Program-made: the position numbers and the translations under genes
The notes under the pieces: generated by a model
Told to the model about the DNA's origin: nothing
Seen by the model: only the letters and a program-made list of their open reading frames with translations
The model's database searches: none
In this document: positions 53,972 to 63,773 of the stretch, in pieces
How the letters are laid out: each line of letters opens with the position of its first letter
Position numbering within the stretch: position 1 is the stretch's first letter
Assembly: GCF_006539985.1 (NCBI RefSeq)
Contig: NZ_BJOB01000004.1
Span: 1 to 64,000 of the forward strand
DNA from: Kurthia gibsonii
Lineage (GTDB): Bacteria; Bacillota; Bacilli; Bacillales_A; Planococcaceae
Length of the DNA stretch: 64,000 bases
Direction of reading: 5' to 3'

Positions 53972-54021
53972 TGAAGTTTCTTTATTTGGAAAAGTCCGAG
54001 TAAGGAAACTTCATTTTTTTC
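53972..54021 (+). terminator. Intrinsic terminator after ecsB
   Basis: gaagtttc...ta pairs with taaggaaacttc, followed by seven T. Confidence 0.82.
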
Positions 54022-54063
54022 TTTGAATTTGTTAGGCTAGTTTAGGAAAGAGAGGGGTAAGAG

Positions 54064-55065
54064 ATGAAAAACGTCAAATTATCTGTATTAGATTTAGTTG
54101 CTGTAGGAGAAGGATTTACAGCAGGAGAAGCCATTCATAACAGTGTACACCTCGCTCAAAAAGCAGAAGAATTAGGTTATGAGCGTTACTGGTTTGCAGA
54201 ACATCATAATAGCGCAAGCATTGCGAGTTCAGCTACTGTATTATTGATTGGTAAAATTGCAGAACATACAAAAATAATCCGAGTAGGTTCGGGTGGTATT
54301 ATGCTACCGAACCATAAACCGCTTATTGTAGCGGAACAATTTGGTACACTGGATGCAATGTATCCAGGACGAATTGATTTAGGTGTAGGCAGAGCGCCGG
54401 GAACAGATCCAACAACTGCAGAGGCACTTGGTAGAAGTGCATATGGGGCTCCGAATCACTTCCCAGAAGATGTAGAACAATTACAAACATACTTAGGTGC
54501 AAACGAAGGAGCGCGTGTACATGCCTTCCCAGGTGAGAACTCGAATGTACCCATCTATATTTTAGGTTCAAGTTTATTCAGTGCAGAACTTGCAGCACAA
54601 ATGGGACTACCATATGCATTTGCTAGTCACTTTGCCCCGAATTACTTAGAACAAGCACTACAACTTTACCGCACGCAGTTTAAGCCATCGAAGTATTTAG
54701 ACAAGCCTTACACAATTGCATGTGTGAATGGTATGGCAGCAGATACGAATGAAGAAGCTGAGCGCATGGTAACGAGCTTGTATCAATATTTCTTAGGAAT
54801 TGTAAAAGGTTCACCGAAAAAATTAATGCCTGCTGTTGATTCGATGAAAGAGATTTGGACGATGAATGAGCGCTATGCCGTATTAGAAGCGCTTCGTTAT
54901 ACATTCAAAGGCGGTCCAGAAAAAGTGAAGAATCAACTGCAAAGTTTCTTGCAAATTACACAAGTAGATGAAATTATGGTGACATCACATATTTATGAAC
55001 CAGCAGAACGCGTCCATTCATATGAGATCATCATGCAAGCATTAAAAGAGCTACAAGAAAATTAA
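54064..55065 (+). CDS. LLM-class flavin-dependent oxidoreductase
   Basis: A 333-residue luciferase-like monooxygenase-fold enzyme. Family hallmarks: RYWFAEHHNSASIASSATVL (about 39-58), RVGSGGIMLPNHKPLIVAEQ (about 75-94) and DLGVGRAPGTDP. It probably uses FMNH2 on an unknown substrate. Monocistronic, inserted between ecsB and yhaA relative to B. subtilis. Confidence 0.88.
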   Translation: MKNVKLSVLDLVAVGEGFTAGEAIHNSVHLAQKAEELGYERYWFAEHHNSASIASSATVLLIGKIAEHTKIIRVGSGGIMLPNHKPLIVAEQFGTLDAMYPGRIDLGVGRAPGTDPTTAEALGRSAYGAPNHFPEDVEQLQTYLGANEGARVHAFPGENSNVPIYILGSSLFSAELAAQMGLPYAFASHFAPNYLEQALQLYRTQFKPSKYLDKPYTIACVNGMAADTNEEAERMVTSLYQYFLGIVKGSPKKLMPAVDSMKEIWTMNERYAVLEALRYTFKGGPEKVKNQLQSFLQITQVDEIMVTSHIYEPAERVHSYEIIMQALKELQEN

Positions 55066-55067
55066 AC

Positions 55068-55114
55068 ATAAAAGAGGCAATTACACGAAAATAGACGTGT
55101 GATGCCTCTTTTTA
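55068..55114. terminator. Bidirectional terminator
   Basis: aaaagaggca..ttacacg pairs with acgtgt..tgcctctttt, between convergent genes with T-runs on both sides. Confidence 0.88.
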
Positions 55115-55116
55115 TA

Positions 55117-56292
55117 TTAAGCATTCGTATTAAAATCAATGGCTACAGCAGCTAATGTTTGAGCGGCTGCTACCATCGCGTATTCTTCAAAATTAAATTT
55201 AGGATGATGATGTGCATAAGCTGGGCCATCTACAGGCTTTGCACCTGTAAAGAAGAATGCTCCTGGTCGCGCATTTAAATAGTAAGAAAAGTCCTCACCA
55301 ACCATGTTTGCATCCATAATTTGAGCAGCTTTTACATTCGGGACATGCTGGGCTGTTTCTAATATATGTTGTGCCATCTTAGCATCATTAATAACAGGAG
55401 GGTGACCACGCGTGTAGTCGAATGTGAATGTTGCACCTGCAGCTTCACAAAGTCCTTTGATGATGCGCTCCATCTCAACAATTACTTGCTCGCGTACTTC
55501 TACATCGAATGTACGAACCGTTCCTTTTAGTTCGGCGCTTCCTGCAATAATATTAAAAGCATCACCAGCGTGGAATGAACCAACTGTGAGTACAACAGGG
55601 CTTGTTGGATTAATGCGACGAGAAGCCACATGTTGTAGCGCTGTAACAATTTGCGCTCCAAGCGTTACTGTATCAACAGTTGTATGCGGCATTGCGCCAT
55701 GTCCGCCAACTCCATGTAGCGTAAGTGTGAAGGAATCTGCTCCAGCCATCATGGCACCAGGTCGCGTTTGAATGTTGCAAGCTTCGAATTGTGACCATAG
55801 ATGTGTGCCAAACACAGCATCGACACCTTCTAGACAACCTGCTTCAACCATTGCTTTTGCGCCGCCTGGTGTTACTTCTTCAGCATGTTGATGAATCATT
55901 ACATAGTTACCAGCTAGTTGTTCACGATGTTGGAATAATGTTTTTGCAAGTACAAGAAGCGTCGCTGTATGCCCATCGTGTCCACAAGCATGACTTACGT
56001 TCGGGACAGTCGATTGATAAGCAACGCCTGTCTCTTCTTGAATAGGTAAGGCATCAAAGTCAGCTCGTAGTGCCACTGTTTTACCTGGTAAACCACCTTC
56101 GATTCGCGCAACAATACCGTTCCCGCCAATATTTTTTTCGTAAGGAATATCAAATTCATCATAAAAATTACAAATATATTCAACCGTTTCATGTTCTTTG
56201 TACGATAATTCAGGATGCATGTGTAAATAACGTCGAATCTCTTGCATCGATGTAAACTGTTCTTCTAATTCATTCCAAATAACTTCTTTCAT
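55117..56292 (-). CDS. M20-family amidohydrolase (YhaA-like)
   Basis: A 391-residue metallopeptidase-fold amidohydrolase. Metal motifs are VALRADFDALPIQEETG (about 73-89), HACGHDGHTATLL (about 104-116) and HAEEVTPGGA, and the lid domain holds GGHGAMPHTTVD. Relatives cleave N-acyl amino acids or hippurate-like amides. Synteny matches yhaA. It follows hmoB on the same strand after 17 bp, so the two may be cotranscribed. Confidence 0.9.
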   Translation of the reverse strand: MKEVIWNELEEQFTSMQEIRRYLHMHPELSYKEHETVEYICNFYDEFDIPYEKNIGGNGIVARIEGGLPGKTVALRADFDALPIQEETGVAYQSTVPNVSHACGHDGHTATLLVLAKTLFQHREQLAGNYVMIHQHAEEVTPGGAKAMVEAGCLEGVDAVFGTHLWSQFEACNIQTRPGAMMAGADSFTLTLHGVGGHGAMPHTTVDTVTLGAQIVTALQHVASRRINPTSPVVLTVGSFHAGDAFNIIAGSAELKGTVRTFDVEVREQVIVEMERIIKGLCEAAGATFTFDYTRGHPPVINDAKMAQHILETAQHVPNVKAAQIMDANMVGEDFSYYLNARPGAFFFTGAKPVDGPAYAHHHPKFNFEEYAMVAAAQTLAAVAIDFNTNA

Positions 56293-56309
56293 CTATAATA
56301 CCTTCTCTC

Positions 56310-56846
56310 TTAAAAACGATCATCACGGTCTTCTTCTACTTCTTCAACAGGTGCTGTTCCATAAAGTTTTGTGTACGGTGCAACAGCAAGTGTTGTTGGT
56401 CTGCGGTCTGTTTCATGACTCCCTATAAAGTCAAAATCCTCTGCATAGTTTGCTGAATTGCGCCAAACTTGATATGAATTCGGGTCTGTCCACTGCTGGA
56501 TAATCGCAAATACAGTTGATTTAATAGGCTTTAATAATTTATACGCGATAAATCCAGGTTCGTTAACAAAATGGAATGATTTACTTTTTAGACGATTTTC
56601 AAAAGATAATTGGCTATCTTCAAAAATATCGATATACGTAATGGCATAGAAACCACCCGGTTCAAATTCACCAACCTCTTCAACAACTTCAAATGACTGT
56701 GGTGTTGCAAATTTTGTTTTACCTTCTGTCACATGCATTAATACAGATTGTTGTCCGCCATATAAAACCGTCATATTTTCTTTTTTATATTTTGCTTGTA
56801 AATGCTCCATAAAATCGGCTGTACCGGTTGCTAAATAAACATACAT
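56310..56846 (-). CDS. Heme-degrading monooxygenase HmoB-like (ABM domain)
   Basis: A 178-residue protein. The C-terminal antibiotic-biosynthesis-monooxygenase domain (about 65-150) has FVNEPGFIAYKLLKPI and IIQQWTDPNSYQVWRNS, as in B. subtilis HmoB (YhgC), which opens the haem ring and releases iron. The tail is acidic (EEVEEDRDDRF). Start is the ATG after aaaggtgg, seven codons inside a longer frame. It is divergent from hemE. Confidence 0.83.
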   Translation of the reverse strand: MYVYLATGTADFMEHLQAKYKKENMTVLYGGQQSVLMHVTEGKTKFATPQSFEVVEEVGEFEPGGFYAITYIDIFEDSQLSFENRLKSKSFHFVNEPGFIAYKLLKPIKSTVFAIIQQWTDPNSYQVWRNSANYAEDFDFIGSHETDRRPTTLAVAPYTKLYGTAPVEEVEEDRDDRF

Positions 56847-57142
56847 ACTGAACGCCACCTTTATCATTTTATTTGATTCTCTTTATTAGTATATCCGTTT
56901 AACATGAAAGATTCACAACATTTGAAAATGTCTAGTCGTTTTTCCAAATTATTTTCACGTTATGATAGCGTTGTCAAAAAAAAGACAAGAATTGAAAAAG
57001 TTTTTTTGACAAAAAGGTTTTGAAACTATACTTTAATATATGAAAAGTCTATAGTGAAAATGGATATCAATATAGAACAGACGATTTACATGAAGTGAAT
57101 CAAAAGTAAAAAGATGAACTGAAGGAAGGGCAGGCTAATCAA
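56847..57142. other. Divergent intergenic region between hmoB and hemE
   Basis: About 300 bp with no ORF. It holds an inverted repeat ttgtc-aaaaaaaa-gacaa (about 56970-56988) and a TTGACA at 57006-57011 followed by TATACT or TACTTT at 15 or 17 bp, the probable hemEHY promoter. The inverted repeat could be an operator. Confidence 0.5.
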
Positions 57143-58180
57143 TTGACGAAATTTAATGATACACTTTTACGCGCAGCAAGAGGCGAACAGACAGAACATA
57201 CACCAGTATGGTATATGAGACAGGCAGGGCGTTCACAGCCAGAGTACCGTAAAATTAAAGAAAAATATTCTCTTGAGGAAATTACACACCAACCAGAATT
57301 ATGTGCATATGTGACACACTTACCAGTACAAAATTATGGCGTAGACGCGGCAATTTTGTATAAAGATATTGTAACACCGCTACCAGGTATGGGTGTAGAT
57401 GTGAAGATTGAAGCAGGAATCGGTCCTGTCATTTCAAATCCAATTCGTTCAGTAAAAGATGTCGATGCACTGCGTGAATTCAACCCACAAGAGCATGTGC
57501 CTTTCGTGTTAGATACGATTAAGTTACTGACAACAGAACAATTGAATGTACCATTAATCGGTTTTGCAGGCGCACCATTCACATTGGCAAGCTATATGAT
57601 TGAAGGTGGCCCATCGAAAAACTATGCGAAAACAAAAGCCTTTATGGTATCTGAACCACAAGCTTGGTTTAAATTAATGGATAAATTAGCAGATATGATT
57701 ATTTTAGATTTAAAGGCGCAAATTCAAGCGGGTGCAAAAGCCTTCCAAATTTTTGACTCGTGGGTAGGTGCTTTAAATCATGAAGACTATCAAATTTTTA
57801 TTAAACCGATCATGACACGTATTTTCACAGAATTAAAAGATGAAGGTGTTCCTTCAATCTTATTCGGTGTAGGTGCAAGTCATTTAGTAATGGATTGGAA
57901 TGAGCTACCTGTTGATGTAGTTGGTTTAGATTGGCGCTTACCAATTAAACAAGCCCGTCAAATGGGGATTACAAAACCGCTTCAAGGTAACTTAGATCCA
58001 ACATTATTATTAGCGGACTGGTCTGTATTAGAAGCTCGTACAAAAGATATTATCGATCAAGGATTAGAAATGCCAGGTCATATCTTTAACTTAGGACATG
58101 GTGTATTCCCTTCAGTAAATCCAGATGTTCTAAAACGTTTAACAGCATTTATTCATGAATATAGCGCATCGAAGAAATAA
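57143..58180 (+). CDS. hemE: Uroporphyrinogen decarboxylase
   Basis: A 345-residue cytosolic enzyme that decarboxylates uroporphyrinogen III to coproporphyrinogen III. The substrate loop [17 protein letters not shown] (about 21-37) contains the conserved Arg pair, and [12 protein letters not shown] (about 141-152) is a family signature. Start is TTG, with ggaaggg about 12 bp upstream. First gene of hemEHY; hemH follows 24 bp later. Confidence 0.96.
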   Translation: MTKFNDTLLRAARGEQTEHTPVWYMRQAGRSQPEYRKIKEKYSLEEITHQPELCAYVTHLPVQNYGVDAAILYKDIVTPLPGMGVDVKIEAGIGPVISNPIRSVKDVDALREFNPQEHVPFVLDTIKLLTTEQLNVPLIGFAGAPFTLASYMIEGGPSKNYAKTKAFMVSEPQAWFKLMDKLADMIILDLKAQIQAGAKAFQIFDSWVGALNHEDYQIFIKPIMTRIFTELKDEGVPSILFGVGASHLVMDWNELPVDVVGLDWRLPIKQARQMGITKPLQGNLDPTLLLADWSVLEARTKDIIDQGLEMPGHIFNLGHGVFPSVNPDVLKRLTAFIHEYSASKK

Positions 58181-58204
58181 CAATAATTTTATGAGGTGAT
58201 TGAG

Positions 58205-59140
58205 ATGAAAAGAAAAGTTGGTTTATTAGTAATGGCGTATGGTACACCAGAAAAAGATGAAGATTTAATCCCTTACTACACACATATTCGTCGTGGTCGT
58301 CGTCCAAGCGATGAACAAATTGAAGATTTACGTGAACGTTATCAAGCGATTGGTGGTATTTCACCACTTGCAAAAACGACACTTGAACAAAGTGAAGCAC
58401 TTGTAAATCGTTTAAACGAGATGCAAGACGAAGTGGAATATAAACTATATCTTGGCTTAAAACATATCGCACCATTCGTAGAAGATGCAGTAGAAGATAT
58501 GGTGAAGGACGGTGTAGAAGAAGTGGTATCAATCGTACTAGCACCTCACTTCTCATCATTCTCAACAAAAGCATATCACACACGTGCTATGGATAAAGCG
58601 AAAGAGTTAGGTAGTTCAATGAAGTTCTATACAGTGGATAGCTGGTATAAAGAAGAAAAATTCTTACAATACTGGACTGAAAAAATTAATGAAGCTTTCG
58701 CTGATATGACAGAAGAAGAACGTGAAACAGCGTGCTTAATCGTATGCGCACACTCATTACCACAACGTATTATCGAAATGGGTGACCCATACCGCGACCA
58801 AATGTTTGATACAAAAGATATTTTACAAAAGCGTACAGGTGTAAAAAATGTAGAGTTCGGTTGGCAGTCAGCTGGTCAAACACCAGAGCCGTGGTTAGAG
58901 CCAGACGTACAAGATTTAACACGCGACCTTTATAACGAAAAAGGATATCGTTCATTCGTGTATACACCAGTAGGTTTTGTAGCAGAACACTTAGAAGTTC
59001 TATACGATAATGACTACGAATGTAAAGTGGTATGTGATGAGTTAGGCGTAAATTATCGTCGTCCAAAAATGCCAAATGCAGATCCACTATTCATTGATGG
59101 ATTAGCTAATGTTGTAACAAGAAGATTAGCTGAAGCTTAA
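58205..59140 (+). CDS. hemH: Coproporphyrin/protoporphyrin ferrochelatase
   Basis: A 311-residue soluble ferrochelatase of the Gram-positive type. The metal-site His lies in LIVCAHSLPQRIIEMGDPY (about 178-196) and the Glu in PVGFVAEHLEVLYDND (about 256-271). In Firmicutes it inserts iron into coproporphyrin III. The ATG 6 bp after gaggtg is used; an upstream GTG overlaps this site. Confidence 0.95.
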   Translation: MKRKVGLLVMAYGTPEKDEDLIPYYTHIRRGRRPSDEQIEDLRERYQAIGGISPLAKTTLEQSEALVNRLNEMQDEVEYKLYLGLKHIAPFVEDAVEDMVKDGVEEVVSIVLAPHFSSFSTKAYHTRAMDKAKELGSSMKFYTVDSWYKEEKFLQYWTEKINEAFADMTEEERETACLIVCAHSLPQRIIEMGDPYRDQMFDTKDILQKRTGVKNVEFGWQSAGQTPEPWLEPDVQDLTRDLYNEKGYRSFVYTPVGFVAEHLEVLYDNDYECKVVCDELGVNYRRPKMPNADPLFIDGLANVVTRRLAEA

Positions 59141-59159
59141 AAAGAAAGTGATGATTGAT

Positions 59160-60581
59160 GTGACGAATGACAAGCGCAGGGTTGCAATCATCGGTGGAGG
59201 AATATCGGGATTAACCGCTGCTTATTATTTACAAGAGCAAGCAAAGTCAGCACAATTACCAATTGAGATTGTATTGATTGAGGCATCGCATCGATTTGGT
59301 GGAAAGATTCAGACCATCGTAGAGGATGGCTATCAAATTGAAAAAGGACCGGATTCTTTTACAGATCATAAAGGAACGGTTGCTACATTAGCGAAAAAAT
59401 TAAAAGTTGAAAAACAGCTTGTTCGGAGTAAAGAAGAGCGGAAGTTTGTGGCGGTGAATGAGGAATTGCACGCAGTTCCAAAAGGTGTGCAATTCGGTAT
59501 TCCAACAGAAATGACACCCTTTTTGACATCGGACTTGGTGTCTTGGAGTGGTAAAGCACGAGCTACATTCGACTTTTTACGTCCACAAGGAAAAATGACA
59601 GAAGATCAATCACTTGGACAGTGGGTGAGGCAGCGATTAGGTGGCGAAGTATTAGAAAACTTGACCGAACCTTTGTTGTCGGGGATTTATAATGGAGATA
59701 TAGACGAACTAAGTTTACAGGCTGTATTACCCTTTCTTTCTACACACAGCAAAACTTCAAGTGGCTTGATTCAAAGTATGAAGTCTTACACCCGTTCTTC
59801 GAGCTATTTAACAGATGCAGAACAAAATTTTTCGTTCATAGGAGGACTTGAGACACTCGTTGATGCATTAGTACATGAATTAACTGAAGTGAAGCTAAAA
59901 AAGAGTGTTCGTGTAACGAATATTCAAAAATGCGATCATCAACTCTTACTATCATTAAATAATCAAAGTTCAATTAAAGCAGATGCGGTGATTATCGCAA
60001 CATCTCATACAATTGCGCAGTCATTATTTCATGAAAAACAGATTTTACAACAATTAGATGGTATCCCATTGAACACAGTAGCTACTGTTTCTTTAGCTTT
60101 TGATGAAACTCAAATTGCTCATCATTTTACCGGAACGGATTTTGTTGTATCACGTAATAATGATCTATCTATTACTGCGGCTACATTTATGAATCGTAAA
60201 TGGCAAGGTACGGCACCAGATGGTAAGGTGTTGATTAAAGCTTACATTGGACGCGTGGGTGATGAAGCTATTGTTGAGTTATCCGATAAAGGAATTGAAA
60301 AAGTCGTGTTGCAAGATTTACATCGTTTAGTGGGGATTACAGGCGCGCCTGAAAAAGTGATTGTGACGCGCTATAAAAACGCTATGCCGCAATATACGAT
60401 TGGACATTTAGAGCGCGTGCGAAAATCGAAAGAATCTTTATATGAAGCCTACCCAACAATTCGTTTGATTGGGAATACCTATGATGGCATTAGTATTCCA
60501 AAATGTGTTCGTCAAGCAATTGAGAGTGCAGAGCAAATTATGCAAGAGTTAAAAGATTTGCCATCCTTTGTAATCGAATAA
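59160..60581 (+). CDS. hemY: Coproporphyrinogen III oxidase (HemY/CgoX)
   Basis: A 473-residue FAD enzyme. The N-terminal Rossmann motif is RVAIIGGGISGLTAAYYL, followed by SHRFGGKIQT and EKGPDSF, and a C-terminal GNTYDGISIPKCVRQAIESA. It oxidises coproporphyrinogen to coproporphyrin before iron insertion. A GTG start is preferred because aagtgat fits a ribosome-binding site 7-8 bp upstream and the N terminus then aligns with family length. An ATG three codons earlier (59151) is possible. Confidence 0.93.
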   Translation: MTNDKRRVAIIGGGISGLTAAYYLQEQAKSAQLPIEIVLIEASHRFGGKIQTIVEDGYQIEKGPDSFTDHKGTVATLAKKLKVEKQLVRSKEERKFVAVNEELHAVPKGVQFGIPTEMTPFLTSDLVSWSGKARATFDFLRPQGKMTEDQSLGQWVRQRLGGEVLENLTEPLLSGIYNGDIDELSLQAVLPFLSTHSKTSSGLIQSMKSYTRSSSYLTDAEQNFSFIGGLETLVDALVHELTEVKLKKSVRVTNIQKCDHQLLLSLNNQSSIKADAVIIATSHTIAQSLFHEKQILQQLDGIPLNTVATVSLAFDETQIAHHFTGTDFVVSRNNDLSITAATFMNRKWQGTAPDGKVLIKAYIGRVGDEAIVELSDKGIEKVVLQDLHRLVGITGAPEKVIVTRYKNAMPQYTIGHLERVRKSKESLYEAYPTIRLIGNTYDGISIPKCVRQAIESAEQIMQELKDLPSFVIE

Positions 60582-60590
60582 AAAAGTCTT

Positions 60591-60640
60591 AAAAAACAGG
60601 AGAGGACAGCAGAGTGTTTGCTGAAAGCTCTTGTTTTTTA
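60591..60640 (+). terminator. Intrinsic terminator of hemEHY
   Basis: aaaaacaggag pairs with ctcttgttttt (one G-T), with an inner cagca/tgctg, followed by T-run. Confidence 0.82.
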
Positions 60641-60748
60641 TTTAGTAAATTTACGGAATGTGAACCTTATGCGAACGATTGAAAATATGAAGTATATTTC
60701 ATTGTTTTTTCACATATTCCATATAAAATAAGGGGCAGGAGGGTTGTT

Positions 60749-61702
60749 ATGAAAAAGGTAGGTATACTGTCATTATTATTGTTGCTTGCTGTACTAACAG
60801 CCTGCAATCGAACAGATTACAAAGGAATTTCAAAAGATGAACCCTTTATCGCTTCGGTGAATATTGGTGAACCATCTATTGATTTTATTCGGCCTAATGG
60901 TGAAAAAATCGAAACATGGGATTTAAAAGAAGCATATACTGGAGCTACATTGGTTGGTGAACATGCAATTCTTTTATATGGTAATCAATTAGAACAAGCT
61001 GATTTAGTGAATCTTGATACGGGTGAGATTCAAAAGAAAATTGATGTATCAAAAGGTGCTACGAACGCTTACTATGATGGTGCAAACAAAACTTTTTATA
61101 TAGCGAATAGTGGCTTAAACGAAGTAACTGCCTATAATCAAAAGGGTGAACAACTTCAAACAATGAGAACTGGGAACTATCCAATGGCGATGTTAGCAGA
61201 AGATGGGCATTTATATGTCGTGAATTTTAAAGATACGTTTATTTCAGTATTCAATACAACGACGAAAAAATTAGAAAAGAAAATACCAATTCCAAAATCA
61301 TCACATGGATTAGACTTTGTGGACGGTGAACTGTGGATAGGTGGACATGGAGCAGGTGAAAAGCCGAATACACATGTATTAAAAATCAATCCGAAAACTT
61401 CAAAAGTTGTTGGAAAGATGGATTTACCGATTATGCCCATCGCTTTTGCAAAGTTAGATGAACGTGAATTTGTACTCAGTCATGGTGAAAGTATGCTCTA
61501 TGAATTGAATGACCGGCAACAGATTAGTTGGGAACAAGAGATTGGCTCAAATCCATTTGCAGTTGAAGCCTTTCAAAATCAAATTGTCGTTGCAGGGTAT
61601 GACGATCAAACACTTTATTGGGTGAAAGACCATCATATCGTGAAAAAAACAAAAGTAGGACAAGCACCGTTTCAACTTTTAGTAAGGGAGAATGTCAAAT
61701 GA
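60749..61702 (+). CDS. Beta-propeller lipoprotein
   Basis: A 317-residue secreted lipoprotein. The signal peptide ends at LAVLTAC (Cys19). The rest looks like a YVTN/NHL-type propeller, with repeated patterns such as YYDGANKTFYIANSGLNEVT, DGHLYVVNFKDTFISVFN and GELWIGG. The stop overlaps the response regulator ATG (ATGA). It may be a ligand-binding partner of the two-component pair; that is inferred from gene order. Confidence 0.75.
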   Translation: MKKVGILSLLLLLAVLTACNRTDYKGISKDEPFIASVNIGEPSIDFIRPNGEKIETWDLKEAYTGATLVGEHAILLYGNQLEQADLVNLDTGEIQKKIDVSKGATNAYYDGANKTFYIANSGLNEVTAYNQKGEQLQTMRTGNYPMAMLAEDGHLYVVNFKDTFISVFNTTTKKLEKKIPIPKSSHGLDFVDGELWIGGHGAGEKPNTHVLKINPKTSKVVGKMDLPIMPIAFAKLDEREFVLSHGESMLYELNDRQQISWEQEIGSNPFAVEAFQNQIVVAGYDDQTLYWVKDHHIVKKTKVGQAPFQLLVRENVK

Positions 61703-62379
61703 ACGTATTAATTGTAGATGATGAAAAGGAAATGCGTCATCTGATTTCGATTATGCTTCACCAAGAACATATTCAAACCTACCAAGCCAGTGGCGGACAA
61801 GAGGCATATGATATTTTAGACCGTCAACCCATTGACCTCATCTTATTAGATGTCATGATGCCAGATGAAGATGGTTTTGAAGTGTGTCAGAAAATACGTA
61901 AGAACTCAGATATCCCAATTATCTTTTTAACAGCGAAAGATGCAAATGCCGATAAAGTGCGTGGACTACGATTAGGTGGAGATGATTATATGGTAAAGCC
62001 CTTCACTGCTTCCGAATTAATCGCACGTATTCAAGCAGTTTTACGTCGCTACCAACCACAACAAGATGTAACACATACACAAATTATTCAACGCGGTAAT
62101 ATTTGCCTAGATGAAATTGCGAGACGTGTGACAGTGGAAGGTAGAGAAATTCCACTTACATTAAAAGAATTCGATTTACTACATTTATTTATGAAACAAC
62201 CGAATATTGTTTATACACGCGAACAATTACTCGAGAAAATTTGGTCGCTTGATTATGATGGTGGTACACGAACAGTCGATACACATATTAAAACATTGCG
62301 CTTAAAGCTTGGAAAAGAATATAGTCGGCTTATTCAAACAGTTTGGGGTATTGGCTATCGCTTTGAGGAACAACGATGA
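61699..62379 (+). CDS. OmpR/PhoB-family response regulator
   Basis: A 226-residue regulator with receiver domain (about 1-115: DDE at 8-10, phosphoacceptor Asp in LILLDVMMPDEDG, Lys in MVKPF) and winged-helix domain (about 128-225, YTREQLLEKIWSLDYDGGTRTVD). The ATG overlaps the upstream stop and its own stop overlaps the kinase start, so three proteins are translationally coupled. Confidence 0.93.
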   Translation: MNVLIVDDEKEMRHLISIMLHQEHIQTYQASGGQEAYDILDRQPIDLILLDVMMPDEDGFEVCQKIRKNSDIPIIFLTAKDANADKVRGLRLGGDDYMVKPFTASELIARIQAVLRRYQPQQDVTHTQIIQRGNICLDEIARRVTVEGREIPLTLKEFDLLHLFMKQPNIVYTREQLLEKIWSLDYDGGTRTVDTHIKTLRLKLGKEYSRLIQTVWGIGYRFEEQR

Positions 62380-63773
62380 AAAAAATCTCCACGAAGATAT
62401 GGGTATTTGTATTAGCCACAGTAGCAGTGACGGTTCTATTTATGTATGGTTTAACTAATTTTTTATACGAAAGATTGTATGTAAAAGATGCAGAAAACTC
62501 CATGATCGAAATCGGTGAAAAGCTTTCAAAGATGTATACAGGTGGTAAAGTAACAGACGAATTAATCGACCATGTAGACCGTTATAATACATATGCGAAT
62601 GTCAATGTATTTGCTGTACGAAATCCACGTGAATTGAGTGCCTGTGTCCCGTTTGATATTGATTATGATACGTTAATTGGACCGGACGAACGACATGAAT
62701 TATTAAAAGGGAATATCATTACGAAGCAAGGATATGAAAAGCGATTTGATCGTCAAGTGATCTCTGTTGTGATTCCGCTTGTAGATGAAAAAAGGCTAGA
62801 AGGGATTTTATATCTCTATTTCCCACTGGAAAAAATTACAGAACTTGCTTCAAAAGAAGTTGCTTTTTTAATTGGTTCAGCAATTGTCTTTTTAATTTTA
62901 ATTAGCTTTATTATATTTAAAGGAATTCGTGTCATTATGAAGCCGCTTCAGTCGCTTCAATATGCAGCAAAAGAAATGGCACAGGGGCATTATCAAACGC
63001 GTGTCATGAGTACATCAAAAGATGAAATTGGACAATTAGCACAAACTTTCAATGAGATGGCACAAGCAATTGAAGAAGAAGATCAGAGACAGCGCCAATT
63101 TTTAGAGAATGTGTCACACGAATTGCGTACACCGATTAGCTATATTAAAGGGTATGGTGAGACATTACTTACAAGTAATATATCTGAACAAGAGCGTAAC
63201 GACCAACTAGCATTAATTGTTCGAGAAGCGGGACGTATGGAAAAGTTGACGAATGAACTACTACAGTTATCACGTACGATTGAACAAAAGGAAATATTGC
63301 AGTTGTACCCACTACCATTATCTGAAACGATTCGAGAAGTAGTGCATATGCTTGAGGGACGTGCGAAACAAGCTGATATTACGATTCATACGAATTTAGA
63401 CGATCATGTGATTGTGAATGCAGATGAACTGCGCATGAAACAAATCTTGATTAATTTACTTGAAAATGCGATTCGCTATTCAAATGAAGGAACATCTATT
63501 TATGTACGAAGTTATGAAGTAGAGAATCAAGCATGTATTGAAGTTGAAGATCATGGAATTGGTATTCCAGAACAAGATTTACCACATATTATGGAACGTT
63601 TCTATCGTGTGAATAAGGCGAGAAGTCGTGCAGATGGCGGAAGTGGTCTCGGTTTATCAATTGTTCAACAGTTAGTAACAGCACACGGTGGACGTGTTCA
63701 AATTGAGAGTGTTTTGAATGAAGGGACGACTATATGCATATTCCTACCATTAATGGAGGAGATGGAAGAATGA
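62376..63773 (+). CDS. Membrane sensor histidine kinase
   Basis: A 465-residue kinase with two membrane helices (about 7-28 and 167-190) framing a 140-residue extracytoplasmic sensor, then HAMP, HisKA (VSHELRTPISYIKGYGETLL) and ATPase boxes (ENAIRYSNEG, DHGIGIPEQD, GGSGLGLSI). It is the partner of the upstream regulator. The signal is unknown; the flanking lipoproteins are candidates for ligand or accessory proteins. Confidence 0.93.
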   Translation: MKKISTKIWVFVLATVAVTVLFMYGLTNFLYERLYVKDAENSMIEIGEKLSKMYTGGKVTDELIDHVDRYNTYANVNVFAVRNPRELSACVPFDIDYDTLIGPDERHELLKGNIITKQGYEKRFDRQVISVVIPLVDEKRLEGILYLYFPLEKITELASKEVAFLIGSAIVFLILISFIIFKGIRVIMKPLQSLQYAAKEMAQGHYQTRVMSTSKDEIGQLAQTFNEMAQAIEEEDQRQRQFLENVSHELRTPISYIKGYGETLLTSNISEQERNDQLALIVREAGRMEKLTNELLQLSRTIEQKEILQLYPLPLSETIREVVHMLEGRAKQADITIHTNLDDHVIVNADELRMKQILINLLENAIRYSNEGTSIYVRSYEVENQACIEVEDHGIGIPEQDLPHIMERFYRVNKARSRADGGSGLGLSIVQQLVTAHGGRVQIESVLNEGTTICIFLPLMEEMEE

